Origin: Nocardia tengchongensis
GTDB taxonomy: Bacteria; Actinomycetota; Actinomycetes; Mycobacteriales; Mycobacteriaceae
Direction: 5' to 3'
Assembly (NCBI RefSeq): GCF_018362975.1
Contig: NZ_CP074371.1
Location: 2,852,001-2,916,000, forward strand
Length of the DNA: 64,000 nt
Numbering within the stretch: position 1 is the first letter of the stretch; each line of letters begins with the position of its first letter. A program made the translations under genes and the position numbers. A model generated the notes under the pieces. That model saw only the letters and a list, made by a program, of their open reading frames with translations. It was not told where the DNA came from and ran no database searches. Positions 45,307 to 55,878 of the stretch are shown piece by piece.

Positions 45307-46758
45307 ATGGATTCGAATGGGGTGACACTCGACGACTGTGGCATCGCTGAACTGGCGGCCGCGGTCTCGACCCTGACCGAAACCATCCAGAACTCCACGA
45401 TGACCCAGTTCTCCGACGAAGACGTTGTCGCGTTGATGCAGCAGCTCGAAGCCTGCAAGCGGCAACTGGCCGCATTGGATACGCGGCTGATCATCGAAGC
45501 CGGAGAGCGTTCACTGCACGCGCGCAGTGGTGCGGGGAAGATGGTGCCGTTCCTGCGGCACGCCCTCGGACTCTCACGCTACGACGCCTCACTCCGGGTG
45601 AAGGTCACCCACCACTGCGGGGAATTCTTCGAACCCTCAGGACACCTGCGTCCGGCGGCCTTGCCGGTGATGGCGGAAGCCTTTGCCGCGGGTGACATTT
45701 CGCGGGATCACGTGCGCAACATCATGGACGTGATGGACCACCTCCCGACCGACATCCCCACCGAAGCACGCGCGGAAGCCGAACAGATCCTCGTCGACTA
45801 CTCGCGTGAAGGCTGGCCCGATGACCTGCCGAAGATCGGGCGCGACATCCTCGCCCGGCTGGATCCGGACGGGAAGGTCGTTTCCGATGCCGACCGTCGC
45901 CGTCGGCGGGGCATCACCTTGTGCCATCCAGGCGTGGATGGGATGTCCCGCATCGAAGGGTGGATCACCCCCGAACTCCGTGCGTGCCTGGATGCTGTGT
46001 TCGCCAAGCTCGCACGGCCCGGCATGTGCAACGTCGAGGATGCCGAAAGCCCCACGGCTAGTGGTGGGTTCATCGCCGACAGTGTCCTCGATGCCGCCGC
46101 GCGTCGGGACCGTCGTGATGCCGGGCAGCGCACCCACGACGCCATGCTCGCCCTGATGCAGCCGGGCGTGAACATGCGCGCGCTCGGCATGCACCGGGGC
46201 CTGCCGGTCGAGGTTGTTCTCACCATGAGCCTGACCGACCTGAAGAACGGGACCGGGGTGGCCACCACCAACACCGGCACCCAGATCTCGATCAACGAAG
46301 CGCTGAAGATGGCCGAGGGCACCCACCCGGTGATCGCGGTTCTCGACGGCGACGGGATGCCGCTCTACCTGCAGCGGTCGCGCCGCACCGCCAACCGCGC
46401 CCAACGCCTCGCACTCATCGCCCGCGACAAAGGCTGCACCCGCCCGGGTTGTGAACAACCAGCCAGTATGTGCGCCGCGCACCATGTGAATGACTGGGCC
46501 AAGGGCGGTCCCACCGATATCAACAACCTGACTCTGGCGTGCGATCACTGCCACGCGCTCGTCAACGACGGCCCTGATGGTTGGAAAACCGTTGTGATGG
46601 GCAAGGACTCACCCCATCGGGGTCGAACAGGGTGGATTGCTCCGAAGAGTGTTGACCCCACGGGCACGCCCCGGGTCAACGACAGGCATCACGCTGGGCA
46701 GGCGATCGCCGCTGCCATCGATTCCAGTTGTCGAAAGTGGCGCTCACGGGCTGCGTGA
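45307..46758 (+). CDS. DUF222 / HNH endonuclease-domain protein (13E12-like)
   Basis: A 483-residue protein with a long helical DUF222 (13E12 repeat type) region over about residues 25-340 and a C-terminal HNH nuclease motif: GCTRPGC, CAAHHVNDWAKGGPTDINNLTLACDHCH. The Cys pairs and HH/H residues fit a zinc-containing HNH fold. Such genes are present in many copies in mycolic-acid bacteria and are often linked to mobile sequences, though this one has no transposase nearby. The ATG is used. Its cellular role is unknown. Confidence 0.9.
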   Translation: MDSNGVTLDDCGIAELAAAVSTLTETIQNSTMTQFSDEDVVALMQQLEACKRQLAALDTRLIIEAGERSLHARSGAGKMVPFLRHALGLSRYDASLRVKVTHHCGEFFEPSGHLRPAALPVMAEAFAAGDISRDHVRNIMDVMDHLPTDIPTEARAEAEQILVDYSREGWPDDLPKIGRDILARLDPDGKVVSDADRRRRRGITLCHPGVDGMSRIEGWITPELRACLDAVFAKLARPGMCNVEDAESPTASGGFIADSVLDAAARRDRRDAGQRTHDAMLALMQPGVNMRALGMHRGLPVEVVLTMSLTDLKNGTGVATTNTGTQISINEALKMAEGTHPVIAVLDGDGMPLYLQRSRRTANRAQRLALIARDKGCTRPGCEQPASMCAAHHVNDWAKGGPTDINNLTLACDHCHALVNDGPDGWKTVVMGKDSPHRGRTGWIAPKSVDPTGTPRVNDRHHAGQAIAAAIDSSCRKWRSRAA

Positions 46759-47148
46759 AACCAGTGCTGCTCGTGTCCTGCTGGCGTGCGCAAAACTACA
46801 TAGAGTGTGGTCGCCTCGCCTGCCCTACCGGACTTGGGCTGACGCCAAGTTGGGAGCCGTGAGCCGCCGATCCCGGCCCGCGGACTGCACGGATCACCTT
46901 CTCGAGACAAAGACCCAAAGACCAAAGACTCGAGACGACCTCAACCTTCTTCCCTCCCGGCACCTTCACGGTGTGTGTTCCTCGACAACTTCAGAGTGCT
47001 TGTACCCCGACACCGGGCCGATCCACGGCCGAGCCGTAATGAGGCTGGAACGTGAGCGAGCCTCCCAACCCAGCCAGCCCCTCTCCCTTCTCCAGGCGTC
47101 TTTTATCTTTTGGTCCTTTTCAGTCTTGGTCTTTTCGGCTTTTGCCCC
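46759..47148. other. 390-base noncoding gap with repeats
   Basis: No gene was recognised between the HNH gene and the convergent sulfatase. It contains a direct repeat CTCGAGAC at 46901-46908 and 46929-46936 around three AAAGACC-type units. It also contains AAAGACCAAAGACT at 46917-46930, inversely matched at 13 of 14 bases by 47122-47134. The 3' side is unusually T-rich (47095-47150). No T-run terminator hairpin was found. Confidence 0.45.
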
Positions 47149-49462
47149 TTACTCGGCAATCAACTCCGCTTCAGAATCCAACGCCCGCTGAGCCTCCACG
47201 GAAACCCCAACGGCTCCAGGCCGATACGTAACAGCCTTCAACTCACCGCTGTACCGAAACGCCCCCCACCGCTCCCGCAGCTCCCAAGACACCGGCCCCC
47301 GAGCATCAAGCCCCACCGAGATCCCGGTCCACGGCGACATCCCCACCAACTGAACCTGATCCAACAACTCCCCAGCCCGAACCCCATCGATCTCAATTGC
47401 GAAATCCCACCGCAACCGCGGCCGAACACGAGCAGACACAGTGAGAACCCCACTACCGCCAGGAATCTCGCCTGCATCCACAGTCGCGTACCGCCCATAC
47501 GCGTTGTACCCGAAGATCAATCGCCCATCCTCGACGTACAAGATGTACCCCCCGAGCGGATCCCCATGGGCAACCAGCACCCCCTCATCACCCCACCGAT
47601 ACCCGCCCAACTCGACGACAATACTGAAATCGCGATAAGCGATGAGCCGCTGCGACCGATAACGCTCCAGCGTAGGAGTACCGGGAAGAATCCGAACCGC
47701 CTCACCCAACCGAGCTTCCTCAGGCCGCCGCAGACCCAGATCCTCCCGAGTCACCAACGGAAAAACCGTATTGTGCCAAGCAGCTTCGTCCCAAGCAGCG
47801 GAAAGCTCAGCCACCTTGTCCGGCAACTGCCCAGCCAGATCGTGCAGCTCCGTCGGATCGGTCCGAACATCGAAGAGCTGCCAACGCGGATCGTCGATCC
47901 CACGCTCGGGCTCATGCAGGGCGAGCAGCTTCCACCCGTCACGATAGAAACCACGATGCCCGGTCATTTCCGAGTACTGCTCCACGTGCCGGGAGACGGC
48001 GGACGAATCGTGCAACACGTCAGCGGCGGAGACACCGTCGAATTCCTTGGCAGGCAACCCGTTACGCACGGATAGCCGATCCAGTCCGATCAACTCCAGC
48101 AGCGTCGGAGCCAGATCGGTGATGTAGACGTACTCCTGCCGGACACCGCTGTCGCTCTCCGTGCGCGGCAGCCCGCGCGGCCAGGACAGCACGAACGGCA
48201 CCCGGACCCCGCCCGCGAAGGTCTGCCCCTTGTAGAACCGGAACGGCGTGTTCGAGGCCTGCCCCCACCCGCGCGGATAGTGGACACCGAGCTTGGCGGT
48301 GCCGATCAGCTCGTCGTCGTGCGGGACGTCGCGCTCCCAGTCGGGCTCATCGACCTGCGCGAACTGCGCGAAATAGGTGCGGGTGCCCTCCGGTCCGCCC
48401 TCCGCGGTGCCGCCGTTGTCGGAGGTGAACACGATGATGGTGTTGTCCAGCTCCCCGAACTGTTCGAGGGTGTCCACGATGCGGCCGAGACTCTGGTCGA
48501 TGCTGTCGACCATGCCGGCGTACACCTCCATGTAGCGCTCGAACCGTGACCGCTGCTCATCGGTCAGCGAATCCCATTCCTGCGCTTCGTAACCCGGTTC
48601 GGTGTTGCGCGGCTTCTGTTGTGTTCCGGGTGGGAACAATCCCTGCGCGAGCTGGGAGGCGAACCGGCTCTGCCGCAGTCGATCCCAGCCCTCGCGGTAC
48701 TTCCCGCGATACTTGGCTTGGTCCTCCGGCTTGGCCTGCAGCGGCCCGTGCATCGCGGTGTGCGCGAAGTACAGGAAGAACGGCTTGTTCGCGTCGTGGG
48801 CGCGCAGCTCCTTGAGATATCCGACGGCGCGATCGGTGTAGTCGTCGGTGAGGTAGTACCCCTCCGGATACTCCTCGATATCCACCGGTGAGTTGTCCGA
48901 GACCAGCTGATTCGGGTAGTAGAAGGAGTTCAACCCCTCCAAAGAGCCGTAATACCGGTCGAATCCGCGCTGCGTCGGCCAGGAATCACGTGATGCCGCA
49001 GGGTGCAGCGTGGCATCGCGCACCAGATGCCATTTGCCGACCGCGGTACGTGGCATAACCGTTGGCGCGCAGGATTTCCGGGAGTGTCAGCACATCGTCG
49101 GCCAGCTCCAATCGCAGCCCCGGATAGCCGGGATCCGCGTTGGCTACGAACCCGAAACCCGCGCGGTGGGAATTGATTCCGGTCAGCAGCGCCGCCCGCG
49201 ACGGTGAGCACAGCGGCGTGGTGTGGAAGTTGGTGAGCCGCAACCCATTCGCGGCCAGCCGATCCAGGACTGGCGTCTCGATCTCCGATCCGAAGGGGCC
49301 GATATCGCTGAAGCCCATATCGTCGACCAGCACCACGACGACGTTGGGCGCACCGGCCGGCGCGACGGGCGGATACTGCCATTCCGGCGTGGAATCGGCG
49401 GTGGTGCGGCCGATCTCACCGGCGAAACTCTCATAACCACGGGCATTGTCGGGGACTGACAT
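47149..49462 (-). pseudogene. Arylsulfatase (type I, formylglycine), frameshifted
   Basis: With one base removed this is a 770-residue type I sulfatase. Metal Asp47 and Asp48 are in LVDDMGFSD, the CSPSR formylglycine site is at Cys85, VGKWHL and TSDNGG blocks follow, and a long C-terminal region includes a beta-sandwich. It would hydrolyse sulfate esters. The frame breaks after GYATY: an extra G at 49045-49046 moves VGKWHLV out of frame. There is no signal peptide. It diverges from an ABC uptake operon. Codon use in the last third (47150-48000) is much less GC-rich at third positions than in the 5' part. Confidence 0.85.
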
Positions 49463-49599
49463 GGTCCCCAGCAAAGGCCGCAGGCCCGGCCGGCGGCCAG
49501 GGTTTCACTCTGGCTGCGTGCAACCGGTGATCCGTCATGCATGCGCGGATAGCGTCGCCGCACACAATCCAGGCCCGGTCCACACTCGAGGATTTCCCC

Positions 49600-51186
49600 A
49601 TGAATTCGTCCCCCGGCGATCTCCACCGCCGTAACTTCCTGCGCGGTTCGGCCGTCGCCGCCCTGGCGATCTTCGGTGGCGGGGCGCTGGCCGCCTGCAC
49701 CTCGGCGGTGAGCCAGCAGCGTGGCGGCGACGACAACGCGCAACCCGTGCGCGGCGGAACCCTGAAGTACGGCGTGGTCGTGGACCTCGTCCCCGCCAAC
49801 CTGCTCACCAACACCGGCACCACGCCGTACGTGGTCGGCCTGGTCTTCGAAACCCTGGTGCGGTACCCGCACGACAAATTCGAACCGCAGCCGCTGCTCG
49901 CCAAGAGCTGGACCGTCGCACCCGACGGCAAGTCCATCACCCTGGACCTGCGCGACGACGTGAAATTCCACAGTGGACGGCCCTTCACCTCCAAGGATGT
50001 GGAGTTCTCGCTTCGCACCTACGCCGACCCCAAATGGTCGGGGCAGCTCAAGAGCACGGCCGCCGCGGTCACCGGCATCGACAGCAGCGACCCGCACCGC
50101 GTCACGCTGACCCTCGCACACCCGCTCAGCAACCTGTTCGACCTGCTCGACACGGTGCCGATCCTCGACAGTGAATCGATCGATCAGCTCGGCACCGGAG
50201 AGAAGATCGTCGGCACCGGCCCGTTCCGATTCACGCAGCGAATCCCCAACCAGCAGTTGGTGTTCGAGAAGAACCCGAACTACTGGGTGCCGGACCGCCC
50301 CTACCTGGACCGCGTCGAGATCACCATCATCCCCGACAACCAGGCGCAGCTGAACGCCCTCAAGACCGGGCAGATCCACCTCGCCGACGGCGTCACCTAC
50401 CGCGACAACGAGAACCTCGCCAAGACCGACGGCTACCGCGTCATCACCTACGAAGGCGCCGAGATCGAGATCTACGTCGGCGCGAACGTCGCGGACCCGG
50501 TGCTGTCGGACGTGCGGCTGCGGCAGGCCATCGCCTACTCAGTCGACCGGGAACGCATCATCGCCGAGGTGTTCCGCGGCGCCGGCTACGCCGCGAACCT
50601 GCCGTGGCCCAAGAACTCTCCCGCCTTCGACGCCGCCCGCAACACCCGGTACTCGCGAGATGTGGCCAAGGCCAAGCAGATCCTGGCGCAGTTGCCCAAG
50701 CCGCCGAAGATCCCGCTCACCTACAACACCGCCCTGTCCGCGTACGAGGCGACCGCGCAGATCGTGCAGGCCAACCTCGCCGAGGTCGGTATCGAGGTGG
50801 AACTCACGCCCACCGACAACGCCACCTTCGTCAAACAGCTGATCGGCGCACAGTTCCCGGGCCTGTGGATCACCGACCACTCGTGGGCGCAGTTCGTGCC
50901 GTCCACCCTCACGGTCAGCGCCTACCCGTTCAACGCCCGGAAGAACGCCTCCCACTTCGAATCCCCCGCCTACGTGGCGGCCGCCGACGCCGCCTGGCAG
51001 CTGCCCCAGAGCACCGGCCCGGACGCCGTCCGCGCCTACCAGGCGTTGAGCGATCAGCTGCTGGACAGCCTGTTCCTCATCGAGATCGGCGTCCGATACT
51101 CGCAGGGGTCGGCAACCCGGAAACTGCACGGCTTCAACTGGACCAAACGCCGCGAACTGGCATTGACCGAGGCGTTCCTGGCATGA
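49600..51186 (+). CDS. ABC transporter substrate-binding lipoprotein, family 5 (Tat-exported)
   Basis: A 528-residue solute-binding protein of the peptide/nickel/opine type. A twin-arginine signal (RRNFLRG, Arg10-Arg11) is followed by lipobox LAAC with Cys33. Family motifs include GGTLKYG, PYVVGLVFETLVRY, DLRDDVKFHSGRPF and GTGPFRF. It would be folded before export and anchored outside, capturing ligand for the permeases that follow. The ATG at 49600 is preferred over a longer reading from 49537. Divergent from the arylsulfatase, so the ligand may be a sulfate ester or its product (inference). Confidence 0.9.
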   Translation: MNSSPGDLHRRNFLRGSAVAALAIFGGGALAACTSAVSQQRGGDDNAQPVRGGTLKYGVVVDLVPANLLTNTGTTPYVVGLVFETLVRYPHDKFEPQPLLAKSWTVAPDGKSITLDLRDDVKFHSGRPFTSKDVEFSLRTYADPKWSGQLKSTAAAVTGIDSSDPHRVTLTLAHPLSNLFDLLDTVPILDSESIDQLGTGEKIVGTGPFRFTQRIPNQQLVFEKNPNYWVPDRPYLDRVEITIIPDNQAQLNALKTGQIHLADGVTYRDNENLAKTDGYRVITYEGAEIEIYVGANVADPVLSDVRLRQAIAYSVDRERIIAEVFRGAGYAANLPWPKNSPAFDAARNTRYSRDVAKAKQILAQLPKPPKIPLTYNTALSAYEATAQIVQANLAEVGIEVELTPTDNATFVKQLIGAQFPGLWITDHSWAQFVPSTLTVSAYPFNARKNASHFESPAYVAAADAAWQLPQSTGPDAVRAYQALSDQLLDSLFLIEIGVRYSQGSATRKLHGFNWTKRRELALTEAFLA

Positions 51187-52142
51187 CCGCCTACCTGCTG
51201 CGCCGGGTGCCGTCCGCGCTGGCCGTGCTGTTCGGCGCCTCGGTCCTGATCTTCCTGCTGCTGCGGCTGGTGCCCGGCGACCCGGCGACCATCCTCGCCG
51301 GAGCCGACGCCTCACCGGAAACCGTTGCGGCCATCCGGCATCAGCTCGGATTGGATCGATCCATTCCGGCGCAGTACCTGTCGTGGCTGCGCGGCGTGGT
51401 GACCGGGGACCTGGGGCGCTCCTACCTGATCGGCGGCCAGATCTCCGATCTCATCGGCCGCGGCTTGTCCAACACGCTGATTCTTGCGGGAGCCGCGCTG
51501 CTGCTTGCGGTCACCGTCAGCCTGGTGGTGTCGGTGTCGTCGGTGCTGTGGGATCGGCGCTGGCTCAACGCGATCGTGGCCGCCGCCAACACGGTGACCG
51601 TCGCGATCCCGGTGTTCGTGACCGGCGTCCTGCTGGTGCTGGTGTTCGCCGTCGCGATTCCCGTCCTGCCCGCCGGCGGGCTGCCACCGGACGGGTTCGT
51701 CGCCCGCCCCGATATCGCCGTCCAATACCTGCTGCTACCCGCGACCTGCCTCGGCCTGCCGGTGGCGGCCGCACTGACCCGCTTCCTCACCGAGGCGCTA
51801 CGCACCGAACTCGCCAAGCCCTACGTCCTGACCGCCCGCGCCCTGGGCATCCCGCGCCGCCGCATCGTCACCCACAACGCCCTCCGCAACGCGCTCCCCA
51901 CCATGCTCACCACCCTCGGCATCCAAACCGGCAACCTGCTGGGCGGCGCCGTACTGGTGGAAGCCGCCTTCGCCTGGCCGGGCATCGGACGCCTCATCGA
52001 AGAGGGCATCAACCGCCGCGACTACCCGGTGGTCCAGGCCCTGCTCCTGTTCTCGGTAGCGGTATTCGTGACCATCCAACTGACCACCGACATCGCCCAC
52101 GCCTACCTCGACCCCCGCATCCGCATCGGAGGCCGCGCATGA
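51183..52142 (+). CDS. ABC transporter permease, DppB type
   Basis: A 319-residue inner-membrane permease with six helices and a DppB-like N-terminus (LLRRVPSALAVLFGASVLIFLLLRLVPGDP). The EAA loop, containing TARALGIPRRRIVTHNALRNALP, contacts the ATPase. It starts inside the stop of the binding protein (ATGA) and ends overlapping the next permease. The pair forms the membrane channel. Confidence 0.92.
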   Translation: MTAYLLRRVPSALAVLFGASVLIFLLLRLVPGDPATILAGADASPETVAAIRHQLGLDRSIPAQYLSWLRGVVTGDLGRSYLIGGQISDLIGRGLSNTLILAGAALLLAVTVSLVVSVSSVLWDRRWLNAIVAAANTVTVAIPVFVTGVLLVLVFAVAIPVLPAGGLPPDGFVARPDIAVQYLLLPATCLGLPVAAALTRFLTEALRTELAKPYVLTARALGIPRRRIVTHNALRNALPTMLTTLGIQTGNLLGGAVLVEAAFAWPGIGRLIEEGINRRDYPVVQALLLFSVAVFVTIQLTTDIAHAYLDPRIRIGGRA

Positions 52143-53218
52143 GCGATCTCATCGCCCCCACCCAACCGTCCACCGACACCGCGTCCGAACTCCGCGGTGA
52201 CGCCGGCCGGCCACTCGTGGGGACCACGACAAAACTGTCCACGACCACCGCAACGGAACCGCCTACCGCGACCGCAACGGAACCGCCTACCGCGGCCGAG
52301 CCGGCCGCGGCGACCGCGCCTGAGCTGCTCGGCGGTGCCGTACCCGAGGCCGGTGCTGGGGACAAGGCGGCGGCGGAAACGCCCGTACGTGAGTCGAATC
52401 CACGGCGCTCCGGGTTGCGTGCGCTGGCGCACGGGCAAGGGCTGGCCGGGTTGCTGCTGATCGCGGTGATCACTCTTGCGGCGCTGGCCGCAGGCGTGCT
52501 CACGAATTACGGCCCGCTGGAGCAGATTCCGGGGGCCAATCTGCTGGGGCCCAGCGGCGAGCATTGGCTGGGGACCGATCATCTCAATCGTGATGTGTTC
52601 ACCCGCATGCTGTACGGGATTCGGGTGGATCTGCTCATCGCCTTCCTGGCGGTGCCCGCCGGTGCGGCGCTGGGGTCGGTCGTCGGGCTGGTGGCGACCG
52701 TCAATCCGGTCGCGGATGTGTTGGCGCAGCGACTGTTCGACTTGATCCTGGCGTTTCCGGCGCTCATTTTCGCGATCGCGCTCACCGCGGTCACCGGGCC
52801 CGGCGCGCACGCGGTCGCCATCGTGATCATCGCGGCGGAGATCCCCATCTTCGGCAGGCAGATCCGCACGGCCGTGCTTGCGGTGCGTGAACAGCCGTTC
52901 GTGGAGGCCGCCACCGTGATCGGCGCGAGCACCGGGTGGACGCTGCGCAAACACGTGCTGCCCAACGTGATCGAACCGCTCGGGGTGCAGTTGGCGCTGT
53001 CGCTCTCGCTGGCCGTGTTCGTGGACAGCGCCATGAGTTTCATCGGCATCGGGGTGCGGCCGCCGGACCCGTCACTGGGGTCGATCATCGCCGAGTCCAC
53101 CCGCAATCTGGATGCCAATCCCGCCATGGCGGTCGGCCCGCTGCTGGTGGTGTCGGCGCTGACCCTCGGATTCCTGTTGATCGCCCAGGCTCTGGGCCGT
53201 GCCCGGAGGGCGATATGA
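52139..53218 (+). CDS. ABC transporter permease, DppC type, with long N-terminal extension
   Basis: A 359-residue permease. A DppC-type membrane domain begins near residue 95 (LAHGQGLAGLLLIAVITLAALAAG), with the family loop HWLGTDHLNRDVFTRMLYG and the EAA segment EAATVIGASTGWTLRKHVLPN. It is preceded by a Thr/Pro/Ala-rich cytoplasmic extension of about 90 residues containing a duplicated TATEPPT unit, which is uncommon for DppC proteins. It overlaps both neighbours by four bases. Confidence 0.9.
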   Translation: MSDLIAPTQPSTDTASELRGDAGRPLVGTTTKLSTTTATEPPTATATEPPTAAEPAAATAPELLGGAVPEAGAGDKAAAETPVRESNPRRSGLRALAHGQGLAGLLLIAVITLAALAAGVLTNYGPLEQIPGANLLGPSGEHWLGTDHLNRDVFTRMLYGIRVDLLIAFLAVPAGAALGSVVGLVATVNPVADVLAQRLFDLILAFPALIFAIALTAVTGPGAHAVAIVIIAAEIPIFGRQIRTAVLAVREQPFVEAATVIGASTGWTLRKHVLPNVIEPLGVQLALSLSLAVFVDSAMSFIGIGVRPPDPSLGSIIAESTRNLDANPAMAVGPLLVVSALTLGFLLIAQALGRARRAI

Positions 53219-54893
53219 CCGGCGAGACCCTGCTCGACATTCGCGACCTGGCCGTGCGATTCGCGGCCCGCACCGTCGTGCGCGGGGTGGATGTCCAGGT
53301 GGCGCGCGGCGAAACCGTCGCGCTGGTGGGCGAATCCGGCTCCGGCAAGTCGCTCACCGCCCGCGCCGTGCTCGGGCTGCTGCCCGCCGGCGCGACCGCC
53401 ACCGGATCGATACGGCTCGACGACACCGAGATCATCGGCGCCACCGACAACGACCTGCGTCCGCTGCGCGGCACCCGGGCCGCGATGGTCTTCCAGGAAC
53501 CGCAGACCGCCCTGAACCCGGTGCGCCGCATCGGCAGTCAGATCATCGAGGCCCTGCGCGCGCACCGGCCGATCGGTCGAGCGCAGGCCCGCGCCCGCGC
53601 CATCGAGTTGCTGGGCCTGGTCGACATTCCGGAGCCGGACAAGCGGGTCGACTGGTATCCGCACCAGCTCTCCGGCGGCCAGAAGCAGCGGGTGGTCATC
53701 GCACTGGCCCTCTCCGGCGATCCGGACCTGCTCATCGCCGACGAGCCGACCACCGCCCTCGACGTCACTGTGCAGGCCGAAATCCTGCGCCTGCTCCAGG
53801 ACCTGCAGCGTCGCAACAACACCGCGATCCTGTTCATCACCCACAACCTGGGCGTGGTCGCCGCCATCGCCGATCGGGTGGTGGTCATGCGCGCGGGGAG
53901 GTGGTCGAAACCCAGCCGGTCCGCGAGCTTTTCGCGAATCCACGCGAGGAGTACACGCGAGAACTGCTGGCCGCGGTCCCAGAGTTGCCGGGGGACATCG
54001 CCGAATCGGTGACCTCGGAGCCCGCGTCGCCCGCCGAATCGCGGGAGCCGGTCACCGAACCCGAGCCGGTGCTGCGTATCCGCGATCTCTCGGTGGTCTA
54101 CCGCCGCCACGGCAAGCAGTTCCAAGCATTGCAAGACGTGTCATTGACCCTGGCGCCCCGCGAGGTGGTCGGCCTGGTCGGGGAATCCGGTTCGGGGAAG
54201 AGCACTCTGGGCCGCACCGCACTCGGCCTGGTGCCCGCCGCGGCGGGAGAGGTGGTGCTGCAGGGCGTTCCACTCACCGGACTCTCCCAGCGTGAACTGC
54301 GTGGCCTGCGTAAGCATGTGGCCCTGGTGCATCAGGACGTAACCGCCTCACTGGATCCGCGCCGCACCCTGGAGGATTCGATCGGAGAGCCGCTGCGCGT
54401 GCACCGGGTGGCCTCGGGCGCCCTACTGCGCGCCAAGGTCGGCGGCCTGCTCGAATCCGTGCGGCTGCCCCGCGACTACGCCACCCGGCGCCCGGGCGAA
54501 CTGTCCGGCGGTCAACGCCAGCGGGTGGCGCTGGCCCGGGCGCTGGCCCTGGCGCCCCGCCTGCTGGTGGCCGACGAGCCCACCAGCGCACTGGACGTGT
54601 CCGTGCAGGCGCGGGTGCTGGATCTGTTCGCGGACTTGCGCGCCGAGTACGGATTCGCCTGCCTGTTCATCAGTCACGACCTCGCCGTCGTACATCAGGT
54701 GGCCGATCGGGTGTTGGTGTTGCGGGAAGGGCGTATGGTCGAATCCGGGCCGGTCGAGACCGTCTTCCGGGCCCCGAGCGCGGAGTACACGCGCCGTCTG
54801 CTCGACGCCGTTCCGGCCCCGGATCCGGCTCGTTCTCGGCCGGCGGAGGACCTTTCCGCGCGAGTGCCCCTGGTTTCGGGGGCACGGGGGTAA
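53215..54893 (+). pseudogene. Fused ABC ATPase (DppD-DppF type), frameshifted
   Basis: It would be a 559-residue protein with two ATPase domains. The first has Walker A GESGSGKS, signature LSGGQKQR and Walker B LLIADEPTT. The second has GESGSGKST, LSGGQRQR and LLVADEPTS. It would power the uptake system encoded just upstream. The frame is lost after VVVMRAG: the four-base G run at 53895-53898 needs one more G to continue as GEVVETQPV. As sequenced only the first domain is made. The second half remains fully open and conserved, which favours a sequencing error. Confidence 0.85.
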
Positions 54894-54944
54894 GTTGGAA
54901 AGCACACTCTCCGCCGTAGATCCAGAGCGACGCCGAAAGGTATA

Positions 54945-54974
54945 CCAATAGGAGTATCGGGAGATACTGATTGG
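54945..54974. promoter_or_regulatory. Dyad upstream of the first XRE regulator
   Basis: AGTATC (54953-54958) and GATACT (54963-54968) around GGGA, with outer CCAAT (54945-54949) and ATTGG (54970-54974). It lies about 120 bases before the XRE gene and about 50 bases after the ATPase gene. It could be an operator for the XRE protein itself. Confidence 0.4.
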
Positions 54975-55095
54975 ATTTGCCGCGCTGACCAGTTCGTATC
55001 CGGATCTGTGTAAGTATCCGTCCAGAAGGAGATCTCGGCGTTGCCTCCATGGGGAGGCAAGGTGGGCCGCCAGGATTCCGTTGAGGAGGGAACCA

Positions 55096-55878
55096 GTGGG
55101 CGCGAGAGCGGTATGCGGACAGGATTTTCAGGAACTCGAAGCACCCACTTTCGGAAACCTGTTGCGGCGACTGCGTGACAATCGTGGTGTTTCCCGCGAA
55201 CGCCTGGCATTCAACGCCGGTGTAAGCGCAAGTTACATAACACATCTGGAGAAGGGCGACCGCGGCAACCCGACCCGGGAAGTGGTCACCGCGCTGACCC
55301 GCTATCTGGACCGGCTGGTCCCGCTCTCCACCGCGGACCGTCGCCAGCTGGACGACCTCGCGGGCCTGGGAGCAGGTGACTTCCCCTCCGTGGCGGAGCT
55401 GCGCCGGGCCGTGACACCGGAGATGACCCGGACCCTGGAACTGCACAACCCCAATATGGCCGCCCTGATGGACACCCGGTCCAACCTGCTGGCCACCAAT
55501 GACGCGTGGAAAGACGCGTTCCCGGGCCTGTCCGAGCACGGCAATATGCTGCGCTGGTTCTTCGGCAATGAGCTGGCGACCAAAGTGATGGTCAACTGGG
55601 AGTCCGACGCCCGGTTGATCGCGCGCTGGATGCGCGCATTGATCGGCCGGTCGGGTAATGCCGACGGATTCGCGGACCTCATCCGGGAACTCGGAGAATT
55701 CCCGAATTTCCGGTACGCCTGGTCCGAGGGCGGCGTGGCGTTCGCGCCGCACGTCTTCACCCTCCATATGCGCAATCCGGTGACCGGCGCCCGCCGCCGG
55801 GCTTTCGCCCAGACCGGGCGGATCGACGGCGCGTCCTATCCGGGACAACTGCTGACGATTCTCGGATTGCCCGGCTGA
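55096..55878 (+). CDS. XRE-family regulator with MmyB-like ligand domain, copy 1
   Basis: A 260-residue regulator. The helix-turn-helix is at about residues 18-73 (LLRRLRDNRGVSRERLAFNAGVSASYITHLEKGDRG). An MmyB-type C-terminal domain, often linked to fatty-acid binding, contains LRWFFGNE. GTG 55096 is chosen because GAGGAGGGA lies just upstream. It is a close paralogue of the protein at 58110-58952, and the two flank mobA-moeA. Targets unknown; self-control or control of the cofactor gene is possible. Confidence 0.85.
   Translation: MGARAVCGQDFQELEAPTFGNLLRRLRDNRGVSRERLAFNAGVSASYITHLEKGDRGNPTREVVTALTRYLDRLVPLSTADRRQLDDLAGLGAGDFPSVAELRRAVTPEMTRTLELHNPNMAALMDTRSNLLATNDAWKDAFPGLSEHGNMLRWFFGNELATKVMVNWESDARLIARWMRALIGRSGNADGFADLIRELGEFPNFRYAWSEGGVAFAPHVFTLHMRNPVTGARRRAFAQTGRIDGASYPGQLLTILGLPG

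Noticed and set aside
45307..46758. HNH protein as a mobile-element or homing endonuclease gene
   Set aside because: No transposase, integrase, intron or attachment repeats nearby; DUF222/HNH proteins are common chromosomal paralogues in these bacteria.
55049..55084. 11-codon ORF ending in the ribosome site of the first XRE gene
   Set aside because: The ribosome site is too far from its ATG and there is no support for translation.
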